Assembly: GCA_030340625.1 (NCBI GenBank)
Contig: JAOPHQ010004848.1
Span: 206,001-270,000, forward strand
Direction of reading: 5' to 3'
Length of the DNA: 64,000 bases
Source of the DNA: Merluccius polli
Taxonomy: Eukaryota > Chordata > Actinopteri > Gadiformes > Merlucciidae
Both the position numbers and the translations under genes were made by a program. This document shows positions 35,000 to 48,400 of the stretch, in pieces. The notes beneath the pieces were generated by a model. It was given only the letters and a program-made list of their open reading frames with translations, made no database searches and was not told the DNA's origin. Each line of letters begins with the position of its first letter. Position 1 is the first letter of the stretch.

Positions 35000-35392
35000 C
35001 AGATTTGTGAGGTGTTCATTGAGGAAGAAGGCCGCCGACACAGGAAACGCTTTAACTCACTTTATTTGTTTAGCTTTAGTTATATTAATCTACGTAACAA
35101 TGGAGGGGTATTGTAAAAGTCACGCGCGTAGAGAGACCCCAAGCTTTGCCTCCGTCCGATGCGCTGCCTGGGGGGTTTCTGACCTCCCCCGGATGTGTTG
35201 CCCGGTAGTAACCGGGCAGGCGTGGCCTCTATGACGCATAATGGCTAGTGTTGAGCGCCCGCCCCCAGTGTATTATGTATGCCGCCACCTAGTGTTGAGG
35301 TGCAGTTAATACAACTTGTATATTTATTTCTACTCCTTTGTGGCTATGTGTAGATATTACAGCCTGCTGATACATATGTTATTATTTATTTG
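35000..35392 (-). repeat. Interspersed ~380-bp repeat, copy A (solo-LTR-like)
   Basis: The reverse complement of this segment aligns with 56935-57315 and with 48520-48885. Shared landmarks are TATGTATCAGCAGGCTGTAA, a CATCCGG stretch, CAAATAAAGTGAGTTAAAGC and CGGCAGCCTTCTTCC. The TG start, the internal AATAAA and the lack of coding capacity fit a solo LTR, but no target-site duplication could be fixed. It lies just downstream of apoB copy 2, beyond its poly(A) signal. Confidence 0.65.
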
Positions 35393-35438
35393 CAACAGAA
35401 CAAACAAGACTTTCAAATAATGTATAAAGTACATGGTC

Positions 35439-35444
35439 TTTATT
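35439..35444 (-). terminator. Poly(A) signal of apoB copy 2
   Basis: AATAAA on the minus strand lies 82 bp past the stop codon. Its context (TTATTGAT in plus orientation) is shared with copy 1. Confidence 0.8.
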
Positions 35445-35525
35445 GATATTCTCTGTTCCAAGCTTACAGTGAGTTAAAAAAATGGATGGTAGTGTTTCAT
35501 ACAAACATCTCTGCTTCAGCCAGTT

Positions 35526-36497
35526 TTACTGTTTGAAAGGGACAGGAAGGTCTAACTCAAGCCTTCCATTACTGACTTTGATATAAGCTTTGGTCTCCTC
35601 AGAAGCCTGCTGCACAAAAACTGTAACGCTTTTTTGGAACTGACTCATCACATTGATCATCATCTCCATCAGGTACTCAATGGTAATGTTGAAACTATCC
35701 ATGTTTATAACAGCCATCCTGTCAAATATCTCACTTATGACAGTAACAAGTTTACGATAGAGGAAATTCATGTTGAAAAGCACAGCATCCAAATAATCGG
35801 ACTGGATGGAATCAATGAACTCCTGAGATTTTATGATAACAGCCTGTGTGGTCTCCCTAATCTTCTCAAGCATCACATCAAGGCTCTCCATATTTTTGAC
35901 AAAGTCCAAGACGCTCTTGACATTCATCTGTACCATTTGGGGTATAGTGATGGCACCACCATCGTATTGGAATTTGATATCGCTCATGGTCTCAGCTAGA
36001 GAGTTGAGGTAGACCTCCCCTTCCTTATTGATAATCTGGATGGCCCTCTCTATCATCGCAGCAATGCTGCTGGTCAGCGTCTTGAGGATCTCAGGCAGTG
36101 TGGTAATTTCCTCTGACCCAGGCAGTTTGAACTTGGTCTCTCTCAGCACCTTGACCACAGCATCCAGGGACACCTGTACCGTCTTCTGGTACAGAGCAAT
36201 TACATTTTTAAAGAAGATGGACAGCTGGCTCATTTTCATGTCGTAGTTCATGGCAGAGTCGTAGGTCTCTCGAACAAAGGTAGACACTGAGTTAATCAGC
36301 TTGTCTGCATACATTGTGATCTGATACTTTTCAGCAAACATAATGAATGCAGAAGTGATTGAGGGTAGCCTTTCCTTGAGTCCAAAGAGCATGTCTGTTG
36401 GCACTTCCATATTGTATGCAACCTGCAGGTTCATCTTATCATCACCTTTGGGAGAAGTTCTGATGGCCAATACATCAACGTCATTTTCAGGGGCAGA
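35526..36497 (-). CDS. apoB copy 2, exon 29: C-terminal helical domain and stop
   Basis: This exon encodes about residues 3450-3772 and ends with a TAA at 35526-35528. It starts SAPENDVDVLAIRTS and consists of amphipathic helices similar to the ApoB100_C-type end of human apoB (KVLRETKFKLPGSE, facing human LNFPRFQFPGKPG). It is 49 codons shorter than its counterpart in copy 1. The intron upstream (36498-36819) begins and ends at the same codon positions as copy 1's 99-bp intron. Confidence 0.92.
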   Translation of the reverse strand, partial: SAPENDVDVLAIRTSPKGDDKMNLQVAYNMEVPTDMLFGLKERLPSITSAFIMFAEKYQITMYADKLINSVSTFVRETYDSAMNYDMKMSQLSIFFKNVIALYQKTVQVSLDAVVKVLRETKFKLPGSEEITTLPEILKTLTSSIAAMIERAIQIINKEGEVYLNSLAETMSDIKFQYDGGAITIPQMVQMNVKSVLDFVKNMESLDVMLEKIRETTQAVIIKSQEFIDSIQSDYLDAVLFNMNFLYRKLVTVISEIFDRMAVINMDSFNITIEYLMEMMINVMSQFQKSVTVFVQQASEETKAYIKVSNGRLELDLPVPFKQ

Positions 36498-39400
36498 CTG
36501 TTGAAAGGGGGAAATCAAAATAAAAATATATTTACGATATATGAAGACCAACCCATTCACAGTGCATTGGTACAAATGGTGGCATTATGCAGTAATTTGT
36601 TTTTTTGTATACTTATAATAGTTCATATAGTTCAATAGTTCATTGGTCGGTATATGTACATAAACTCTAAGACCTGTCCCTTTCTCCTGGTCCTCAACTT
36701 TCTGAATTTATTTTAAATTCAGGCAGTATCAAGACAAAACGGATGAACATACCAACTAACAAAATATGTGTAACATACTCTTCATATCCTACAAAATAGA
36801 ATATTGCTTTAATACTCACAGCATAGCGACTGTAAAGTCTAGCACTCATCTGAGAGGGGTGCCTGGTCATGAACTGAAGACCCAAATATCCAGTGGAAGG
36901 TGTTGACCAAGAGGCACTGATTCCATCTTTGCCAGCAGCATAGCGGAAATTCACTTCAGTGAAAGTCGGGCTGGTAATGTCCACATTCAGGCTTTGACGA
37001 GAAATACTAAAAAGCACACAAAGAAAAACAAAGTGTACAGCTGTTTTTCAATTGACACATTTAAATAAGCTGACCCTTGGAAAGAAACCTTATCTTAAAC
37101 ACTTACCTCCCATCTACTTGCCGTTTTCCCCTGAAATAAATAACAAAGAGGTAGATTAATAATTTAGTTAAATAAAATATGACATTTTACATACAACTGT
37201 GTGAAAATGACACATACCTGAGGGCTTGGGTAATGACATGGTTGACATCCACGGTGAGGTCAGTGTGGGTCAGGACAGCTCTATTAGTCATCATCAGAGC
37301 TTCATTTGCAAAGTTGGTATTGGATGAAGCTGTAGGGGAATAATAGTGAAATGGTTACGAGGTAAAATAACATGCTTGCATGCATTATATATATTTTTAT
37401 AAGCAAAGGTTTGTTGAAAGGTTTAGCATCTTACCATTCATGTCATATTCCAGGAAGACAATGGGAGAGGTAGCAGAAGACTTCAGTGTAACTTTGAACA
37501 CAGGAACATCACCCTGTACCTCTGATTCCAGCATTGAGGTGTACACTGGTGTCAAAAGCTTGGCTAAATAATAAACCTTCTGCTTGGTGGCAGTCATGTC
37601 AATCGAAATCTTCTCAAAGAAGGTGAGATCACCCAGGGAGCTTGGCTGAGACAGGTTAATTTCAATATCAGCCAGGGATGAGATTGGTGCAAGATCAAAG
37701 GTTGCCTGTGCGACATGTTTTCCATTGGTGTTGAAGGCAAGCATATTAACCTCATTGTTGCTAGTAAACTTAAGCACTGCATGTACACGGCTCAAGGAGG
37801 CCTCAAGTTCTACATTTTCATTCACATCCATGCCAATGACTTTGGTGGAGTCATAATTAAGTTTGTAGTCAGCAATCACTTTAGATGTGGAGCGCAGACC
37901 ATCTTCATTCATGTACAGCTTGGCATCATTGTCCAGTACTCCCAAAATGACATAGTGCTCAAGTGCTCTGCCATTAAGGTTTGCTTTGGTGGTTGAGTCT
38001 ATAGAGACCTGCATAAAGGATCCTTCAAATTTAAGGCTGTGGTCTGCCTCTATATTTCCAGAAGCCTCGATTATGGGCACATTAAAATCACCCTTCACCT
38101 GGAAAGCAGAGATGGCACTTCCCTTAGTGTCTGCGACTAGGCTTTGGTCTGCTATCAGGTTGAGAATTGGGATGTTAATTCTTCCATTTGTGGCAACAGA
38201 AATTGTTGTTGCAAAAGTCTCAGTGTTCACGCCAATGGAGCTGACGTGGGTGGCCGTAATGTGTGGATTCTCCAGAGACAGGGAGTTGGCCAACTTGATT
38301 CCTCTTATGGTGGTCAGGCTTGATGTGCCATCGAGCTTGGCCTTCAAGCACTCAAATACAGAGGTGCTTATTGCTCTAATGCGAATCACCAAGTCATCAC
38401 TGGTGTACAGGCCACCAATAACATTCAAATTAATGATGTCAGACTTCACAGTCAGCATTGGAATGATGTTACCTGGAGATGGTATCCTGATCAGGTCATA
38501 TAGAGTAGAGTAAATAGGCATGTCCCTGCTCTTCTCATAAACAATCTGAGCATTGATATTGAAAGACTGGTCAGTGGTAGTCAGGACGTGTTTCAATCCA
38601 CTTTTCTCATACAAATTCAGATTTGTAATGGCTGGGATGGGATTATTCAAGAAGCCAAGGCCAATGTCAATATCTACAGCAGCAAATATAGCAGCCTCCT
38701 TTTCATTATTGTCAACAGTAAAGTTGTACAAGACTCCATACTGGTTGAAGCGGGCCACAGCCATAGTGTGCATGTGCTGGCTGTCAGCATTGAACAAGGC
38801 AGAGTAGTCATTTTCAAGTTGAACTGCAATTAAACTCTCAAAGTAGTTGATTTTTGCATTGCCCTTGTTCTGGAAGTCAAAGACAAACTCAGTGGGACGT
38901 ATCAGAAAATTGATTGCGTTTGAAAAGACTCCACCGACTGAACCATATAGCTCTGCATCATGGTTAGCCTTAAACTCCATCCTCAGGTCATAAAGGGTGC
39001 ACTGTCCAGTTGCCACAAAAAGACTGTTCTTTACTGCTGGGCCCTCTGCCTCATTACGGATATTAAATCTGAAGTGTTTAAGGTAATCAGATTCAGCAGT
39101 CATTTGCTGTTTCATCTTTAACATTTTAGTGTTGGTTTCAGTTGAGAACGTCATCTTAACAACCCTAGGATCAATATTCATCACCATGTTTGTCTTGTGG
39201 ATGTCTTCGCCTCTGTCCTTGACTGTGCCAACATTCTTGACTTTGATTGTGGTGCCTTCCTGTTCAATGGTTCCTTGCTGGTTTACAACAATGTCACTTG
39301 TGAAATCAACAATTGGGATGTTCATCATGTGGTCATACTTTGTTTCCATAGAGAACGTTATCCCATGATCCATTGCAATAGAAGCTTTGTTCATAAAATT

Positions 39401-42400
39401 GGCTGTGTATGGTGTCGTCGTAACCTTCATTGTAGTCTGGGCCTGGGCCTGGGCCTGAGCTGATTGGCCATAGAAATTTGCAGATCCCTGATGTTCAACT
39501 ACGAAGAAATGACTGCTAAACCTTAAAGTCTCGGCAACAACAGCGCGGCTTTTCTTGGGAAATGCCAGATGAGCTGTAGAGTCAATGTTGAAGTTGAGAA
39601 TTTCAAACTTGGGAGATTTGCCCTCAGAATTTACAAATCCACTGAACTGAGGGTTCATTGCATTATCAGTAGAGTTTTTCAGCTCAGCAGTGGTCTTCAT
39701 TATGTAGATAGGAGTGTGGAATTTAATCTCACCATAGACTTTGCCAAAGCATGGAATCATGAGATCAGTGGGGATGGTTGGCAGCTTGATGTCAGGGATC
39801 TGGAGAGTCTTAACAAGCTTGTCTAAATCCATCACTGGGATTTGAGGGAAGGAGATCTTAGCAAGGTTGATTTTGGGAATGGTGATGTGTGGCATTGCAG
39901 GAAAGTAGTTCATGGAAAGATCCCTGAAAATATCATCCAAACTGACCATCTTGTTCTCAAAGTTGACAATGTAATTAATTAGTTCAATGATCCTCTGCTT
40001 GATTTCCTCAAAGGAGATGGTTCTGGCTGGAATAGTGTAGAATCCCATGATAGTGAACTGAGAGATCTCCAGCTGTGTTGGCATTTTGATCTCATGAAGG
40101 TTATCCATGCGGATCTTTATGGATGGAACGACAAGATCAGTACATGGAAAGGTAAAGGATGGTAGGTTTAGCTCAGCTGTCTTCAGTCCAGTGCTGACTC
40201 CTTCAATCATTTGTTTAATCTCACTGAAAATAATTTGCTCAGTAACAACTTTCTGCATGACCCCAACCATATTGGTCAAAATGTCATTGACGATGGTGAT
40301 GACCTTACTGTAGTACTTGCTAACAAGCCGTAGGTGGCGAGTAATCTCAGCTTCCAAATTAAGTCCATTGATTTCTTGCATAAGGGATTCCCTTATTTCT
40401 TTCAGCTGATTAAGAACTGTATGGTCAAAGATGTCTTTCACTGTTTTGAGCATTTCGGAAACTTTGATTTCTCTTAGTTGTTCCATGGAGCCTTGAATAG
40501 AAGATAACACAAAGTTGATGAAATCTACTGTGGCATCAAGTTTCTGAGGAATCTCTAGTTCCCTGATCATTTTATTCACACCAGATGTGAAAAATGATAT
40601 CATAAAATTTGCACCTTCAACAATATCATTATGCTTAAGTGAATTCAGTAATCGGACAAACTCACGTAGAGTGGAGTTCAGTAAGTCAATACCATCCCTA
40701 AATACTTCCATGATGTGCCTTTCTTTTATGTATTTGGTGCCATATTTTAATAGCTCCATGAATGTTTCAGGGATCTCCTTGATGTGCAGGTGTTCAATTA
40801 CAGCCTGGATCATTTCCTTAATTTGTAATTTTCGGATAAACACTACAATTTGTTCCATGATGCCTTCCATCTTTTTGTCAATCTCCATCTTGACCATAAG
40901 ATCTCTTATTTTAGCATGGAATGCATTTACTTTCTCAAGGACTTTGAACTCCTGGACAATATCTCTAACATCTCTTATTATTTCAGAGACAATCTCAGTG
41001 GGTATTCGAGCAATCAGTTCCATCAGTTGAGCTTCAATGTTCATGGAAGAAATGTAACTCTTGATGTTAGCAACACACTGGGACAAGTCAAAGGTTTCAA
41101 AAATCTGCTTCAAATCCCTCACAACCATTTGAAGAGTAGACTTGATTTCGTACTTGGCATCAATGTCTTGCAAGTAGGCCATGCTGCTGTCCTTCAGCTT
41201 TTCCAGGTTAATCTGCTCAAGAAATTCGATAATGGTATCCATTACTCCAATAAGCATGGTATTGATGTCAAAAATGTCATTCAATTCTTGGACCTTCTGA
41301 ACGACAGTTTCCGAAAGGGCGCCACTGACAACCAATTCTTTCACCATACCACATAACTTTTGGATGGAAGTAGCTAGATCTGACAGCCTTTTCTTGACAA
41401 ACTCTGTTACTTGTGTTAGATAGATTTCCAGGTCCTCCATTGAGATGGCATATACTTGGGTAAAATCTGTAAGGTATTGCTTCAGCTGAATAGCTTTGTC
41501 TTCAATATCCAGTGTATTAACAAAGTCACTGACATGCTGAGGAAGAGCCGCAATTGTAGCAACAATTTCCTCATTGTTGATGTAGTTCTGGAATGTCTCT
41601 AGAATGCCCACACAAACTACCTTGATACTCTCGAGGAAAGCAGCCACATCTATGAAAGGGATCTGAATCAGTTGACTGTTGGTGTTCTTATCGTATTTAA
41701 GGAAGCCAGAAATGCTGAATTCCTCGTTCTCGGTAGAGTCAATTTTAAGAACATTTGTTAAGACAGTGCATGAAAGGTCCACTCCAATTTTTTCTGCAGT
41801 GTTGTACATATTAATGTCTTCATTGAAGGCATGGTTATTTAGCTTAGTCTTAAGTCTAAATTTAGTCTCCTGCACTTGTGGAGACAGAAGAGTATCCATC
41901 TTGTTGTCAAAAGTGGTCTCCAAAGAGAATCCGTTATCCATCTTATGGCTCACTGAGGCTCTGTATTCATGAGAGCTGGCAAAGACCAGGGGCTTGGCCC
42001 TTATGAGGTTTTTGCCATAAATCTGAGCACTTTGACTTCCATAAAGGGCGAGGTCCCCATCTGCATTGAAGACGGTATCAAGGTTGAAGTCAAAAGGTAC
42101 CATATTAGCTCTCATGTTGTGGTCAAAGCGCATTGGCTGTGAGTTGAAGCGAGCATCATTAAAAAACGTTGCAGCAAGACCCACCACTTCAAGCTCAGTA
42201 TTCTGGCTCATGTGAGTTCCAAACAGTTTTCCAATTGTACTACACTTAGCATTGGCAGCCAGGTCAGCATAATTTACCTCATATGTGTGCTTAATCTCTT
42301 GACCATCATAAATGGCTTCCATGCTACCAGCTAGGTCCACCTTGTATAGCTCTGCCTTCAACTGAGCCCTACTAACAACATTTGCCCCAAGCACTTTCAG

Positions 42401-45400
42401 GTTGTTATTCACACTGGTAGAGACAACGTATGGCTTTAAGTCAATGATGATATTATTAGTGTATAGAACATTCTCAGAGGCAGTGGTCTCAACATTTGAG
42501 TTGAAGTCAAGGCTAGAGGGGGTTATCGTGAGAGTGTTTGCATTATCAAATTTGATTTCACTCAGGGAAGCTTTGTTGTTAATGGACAGAGTAGCTCTGG
42601 AGGCATCAAGTCCTGCCATAAAGTTGTTCTCTAGGGTTAGGGGGCTCTTGAGGGTGCTTTTTCCACTTGTCTCCAAACCATCCTTTCTCATTTTTAGAGT
42701 AGCTGTATGAGTGGCCTCATTGTCTAGGAGCTTCACATTGGCATCACTGAAGAAAACAAAACCATTTACATCAAGAGTTCCTCTTTGCAGAGAGTAGATG
42801 CGGTTTTCAGATTGGTCAGCATTGGTCTCTATCCTGAAAAGGACTACATCGGCACCAATAGAGGCCTCAGCCTCATTGCGGATCTTCATGCCAAGGGCAA
42901 GGGCATTCATGTCAGATTTCAGGGAAACCATTTGTTCCTTGAAAGAGAGCTCAGCCACATGGGTCAGGGTGTCTTCAAAGGCATTGGTGTTTGACATAAC
43001 AGAAAGTTCTCCATTATTTAAGGCTGCTGAGAAGATGTTTTGGGCCTGAACAAATGTTGAGTCAACTTTCAAAGAAGAATCTATTTTGGCTTCTTGTCTG
43101 AATGGATAGATGGCAAAATATTGGGTTGAAAAGGTGTTGCCATAGATCGGTCCGACTCTTGCCATCGTCTTCAGGTTACTATCACCAGACATTTCTTCAG
43201 TGTTCATGCCAAACATGCCAATGTGCTCCATGAAAACATTGAGGCCTAAGGTACTTTTTGCTTCAATCTTGCTGCTTGATTTGACACCAACTTTTTCTGT
43301 GAGGGTTTCCTCTACAATGTTAAGACTGGCTTCAATGAACTTGTGGGCCAAAGTGCTTTTTAACTCGGCCTTGGTGGAATCTTGGTTGGCAAACATCCCA
43401 GAGCCTATTAGTAAAACATAAAATAGATCATGAATGGAAACAATATTTAGATTTAGTACAAGTACAAATTGATGTACAGTATGTCAAGAACAAATGAGGA
43501 CAACTTACCTTCAATCCGGAATGAGAAGACATCCAATGGAGATGTTCCCTTTACATCATACATGGCTGAATAGCTTGGTGTCTGCACAACATCTTTTCCG
43601 GCAGCAATTGAGGCTTCCAAATCATAGATGTTGCTCTTCAGCATAGCTGAGACCTCAGCTTTACCAAAGAGAGGCACTGGAATAGTAATTATCTCAGGTA
43701 CAACAAATTCTGGGAATGGAATTTTCATTGACAATATTTCTAGGCCAAGCTGTGGCATTGAAAGGCTTGGTGTGGTCAAGGCAGCAGGAAAGTTGAGTTC
43801 TTCTGTTGACTTTCCTCCAAGAGGGACTGGAATAGCAATCACGAAATGCTCGTTGTTGAAGTAGTAGACTGCTTTGGCCGTACTGTTCAATGACAACAAA
43901 TGGCAAATAATTATCTTTTTACTAATACATGTTTTCATTTTTTGTACTTATTTTGTTGTTGAATTTTGTTTGCTTAACTTACGTGTTTAGGAAAAGTTTC
44001 TCTGGCAGAGACATCTCAGGCATGTCAGGGAGTCTAAAGTCCTGAATGTAAGGGATATCTGAAGCATACTTCTCCATGTAGTTGTTTATTGCCTAGAGGT
44101 ATGAAAAATCATGTTGAGATTTGTGAAAATTCTAAAAAGGAAATTACCTCTTGCCCATTTGTTATGTAAGGGATAATGCCCGACGAGGTGTCCATTATCA
44201 GAAGTTAATGGACGACGCGGAGGCGTGAACCGTCCTCCGCTTCGCGTCGGACGGTTGCTTCCGCGAAGTCCATTAACTTCTGATAATGGACACCTCGAAG
44301 GGCATTATCCCGCTTATACCATGGTCACTTGCCAAAGAAAATAAATTAAGACCATTAATTAATATTTGCATGCGTTTTACAATCAAAATATAAAGTTGTT
44401 CACAAGCCATAATTTGGCTTCCCTAGTAACGCCTGAGGGTCTGACTAATACCTGGAACAATCATTACCCTCCCGTAAGGTTCTTATGCAACGGAAACGTT
44501 GTTCACTCCTCCAGTAAATAGGATGGACCTTAGATACGACTCGGCAACGGGAGGTATTCTAGTCCGCTCAGCTATGAGCCAGAGAGCTGACGTAATGCAT
44601 TGTACATCGGGAATCGCGACGGCCTATACTTTCAACATAAAGTGTACATATTTATAATTTGAAATGTGTCCCAGCCTTTATACCAAAGATACTATAGGGT
44701 CTATAGCATATAACCGTGTTTTCTGATTACAGTTTAATGCATTTTTCACAATTTACCAGCTGTCGTTTTGACGACTAATCACCGCGCCATTCGTTTCAAT
44801 GGGAATCGCGACGGTCTATACTTTCAATAAAGTGTACATATTTATAATTTGAAATGTGTCCCAGCCTTTACACCACAGATACTATAGGGTCTATAGCATA
44901 TAACCGCGTTTGCTGATTACAGTTTAATGCATTTTTCACAATTTACCAGCTGTCGTTTTGACGACTAATCACCGTGCCATTCGTTTCAATGGGAATCGCG
45001 ACGGTCTATAATTTCAACATAAAGTGTACATATTTATAATTTGAAATGTGTCCCAGCCTTTATACCACAGATACTATAGGGTCTATAGCATATAACCGCG
45101 TTTTCTGATTACAGTTTAATGCATTTTTCACAATTTACCAGCTCTCGTTTTGAAGGCTGAACAGACAATTTGACTGGAAGTACTTAGTAGGTGTCCATAT
45201 AGCCAGAGCTAGCTCTGCATATAGCAGGGATTAATGGCCACCCTACAGCAGCCAATCAGAATCGAGTAGTCCCTCTCCGTTGCCATGGTTACCATCTAGC
45301 GTTTGAGCCAGCGCAGTAATCTAACTGTAATCAGGCAATTTGACCCGAACGTCTTTCCTAGGTGTACATTAACACTTTTTAACCTACACCTGCCAGCCAA

Positions 45401-48400
45401 TCAGAATCGAGTATTCACGCCGACCATGGTATAAGTAACTTTAATCACCTCCACAGAGTTGGTGAGGATGTGACGGATCTTCATGTCAGTCACTCTTGTG
45501 TCAAGAACATCATTGACATACACTTTAATCAAGTCAGCCTGGGGAAGAATGTTCATGATCTCAGAGTTCATGTCCGACTCGACCCCAGCTTCAATTTTGC
45601 TTCCATCTGTAAATATTCACAAAACTAAATTAGTAAAAAAGGAAATCCCTGGAAATGCTCTGCTGTACCAAGTCACTTTCTATTGTAAAATGTTAAAAAT
45701 ACGTTACCATATTTCACAGAGAGTTTTTGTGCTGAGGTGCTCTCGAGGAACTTAATGTCACTCTTAAGCTCAATTTCCATCTCCACACCACGCTTCATAT
45801 TGGCTGTGAGGGTGGCATCAGCCTTGATTGAAGGGATAAGAAGCTGGACTTGCACCATACCTTCCTTCATGGCCTTTTGACTTAAAATCAAATAAAAAAG
45901 ACCATTTAGTCATGGTTACATTACATGGTTAATTTCATTTCCTGAGGATATGATAGATTTCTTACTTGGCTCGGCCAAGCAGGGAGAGTTGTGGGACATT
46001 CTTGTTGATGAGGTCGAAGGTGATGGCATAAGTTTCTTTGCTCTTAGTGCGGCCGTCAGCGATACCCAACCTGAATCCAGCCTCCACATCGTAATCGGGA
46101 ATCTGGATGTCAGTGGTCAGGACATTCTTCCTCCTGTTGAACTTCACAGTTGCTCTGGCTTCCACTAACTCATCACCTGTTTTTACGCCAACCAATACAG
46201 TCAAGTTAAAAAAACTCACCAGAGAGTTTTACAAGGTTTCCTTGTAAATTAAAATATAATACTTATTTTTCATTTCTAGAATACCTTCAGCTCTCACTAT
46301 CATTTTCACAGCATCGACCTTCTGGCGGCCCTCTTCACCCTCCTTGAGGAGTTCATAGGCAATGATGGCTGTGTACGCATTCACATCACCAGTGGGGTGG
46401 ATTTCAACAGCAAACCTTTAAGAACAGTATAATTAATTAATCAACCACAACACTATTATAATCAACTGAAACAATTATCTAATGAAGTATTTGTGGTTTA
46501 TAGTGATTCATTTACTTGCTGTCTCCAGTGAAGGGAAAATACGGGGCTGTCTCCTGATAGAAGGCATCAGTATACTGCAGGGCAGTGCAGTATTTCATAC
46601 CAGCGAAGAAGACAGTGCACTCATTAACATCAACTTTGTCCGTCACAGTTGGTTGGAGAGTCTTTAACTCTGCACCGGTCACTGCATACAGATTGTTGCT
46701 GTAATGATTGTATACAAGGGTTAGGCTTCATATCTGTTGAAATTGGTACCCTTATTCCACAGGCTCCAGTGCCACTGCTGAGATTGCGTCACATCTTGTT
46801 CTCTAGACAACATTATGATTGTTACCCTCACACCAATCCCTTGCCTAACCTTCCAACATACAATCTCATAATTGTAACCGTCTCTTACCTAATGCCTAAA
46901 TCTAGCCATTTTGAACCTACCTACATACTATATACCTAAACTTAATCGTATAACTAAATGTAATAATTGTAATCATTTAAAGTTTAGTTTACTCACGGTC
47001 AGATGCATATTGCTATGCTCCTATTTTATCCTTTTGCCCCTCAACTCAACGGTGACATTTTAGTTATGTGTGGCCTCTGTTTTGTTCATGTGATAAATGT
47101 TAAGAATAAACTAGAAAATGCATTTCCTGCAGAAAGCGCGTGTGAATGCTGGAAGCTGAATGATGAGCGCAAAGCAGAAATATAAAATGAATTGATCTGA
47201 AGAATATGAAAGTAGTAGTATAAGTAAAGGATAATGCCCGACGAGGTGTCCATTATCAGAAGTTAATGGACGACGCGGAGGCGTGAACCGTCCGACCGCT
47301 TCCGCGAAGTCCATTAACTTCTGATAATGGACACCTCGAAGGGCATTATCCCGCTTATACCATGGTCACTTGCCAAAGAAAATAAATTAAGACCATTAAT
47401 TAATATTTGCATGCGTTTTACAATCAAAATATAAAGTTGTTCCCAAGCCATAATTTGGCTTCCCTAGTAACGCCTGAGGGTCTGACTAATACCTGGAACA
47501 ATCATTACTCTCCCGTAAGGTTCTTATGCAACGGAAACGTTGTTCACTCCTCCAGTAAATAGGACGGACCTTAGATACGACTCGGCAACGGGAGGTATTC
47601 TAGTCCGCTCAGCTATGAGCCAGAGAGCTGACGTAATGCATTGTACATCGGGAATCGCGACGGCCGGGGTCCGCCCTTTATTACGACAGCCCGTTATTAC
47701 GACAACCCTCCATTACGACATCCCGTCATTACGACATGCCTCTATTTAGACATGCCCCTAATCCGATCTTTTTTGGTACCGCTATTACGACAATTTGGTA
47801 CCGCTATTACGACAATTAGGCCTACTACAATTTGGTACCGCTATTACGACAATTAGGCCTACTTTTCATAGAAAGTGCAATAGAATAATAATAATAGTTA
47901 TTAATATGACAATTAGGCCTACTTTTCATAGAAAGTGCAATAGAATAATAATAATAGTTATTAATATAGAATAAATGTAGGCCTACCTCTATCATCCCGC
48001 CCGCATCCGATCTTTTTTGGTACCGCTATTACGACAATTAGGCCTACTTTTCATAGAAAGTGCAATAGAATAATAATAATAGTTATTAATATAGAATAAA
48101 TGTAGGCCTACCTCTATCATCCCGCCCGCACCCGCAATGAGCTTCCATTTGCATCGCGAGTGCAGACCTCTACTCCAAACAATGTTTTTCACAATAATTG
48201 ATATCGGCACACATTTCAGTCAAAAACTAGGTGATTTTGAACCGGCCATGTGAATAAATGTTAGGCCTACACATTATGTAAAAGACAGGGAGCTCTCCTC
48301 ATTTTTATTCAGCTCTCAGGGGGAAAAGGTTGAAACTCCATGCATCAAACAAACTCTGTGCGTGCAGGCCAGCAGTCTACTTAAAATATATAAGAAGAAG

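Noticed and set aside
41330..41480. Possible APOB mRNA editing site in copy 2
   Set aside because: In the region facing the human edited codon I see no ATACAATTTGAT plus mooring sequence; editing is described for mammals.
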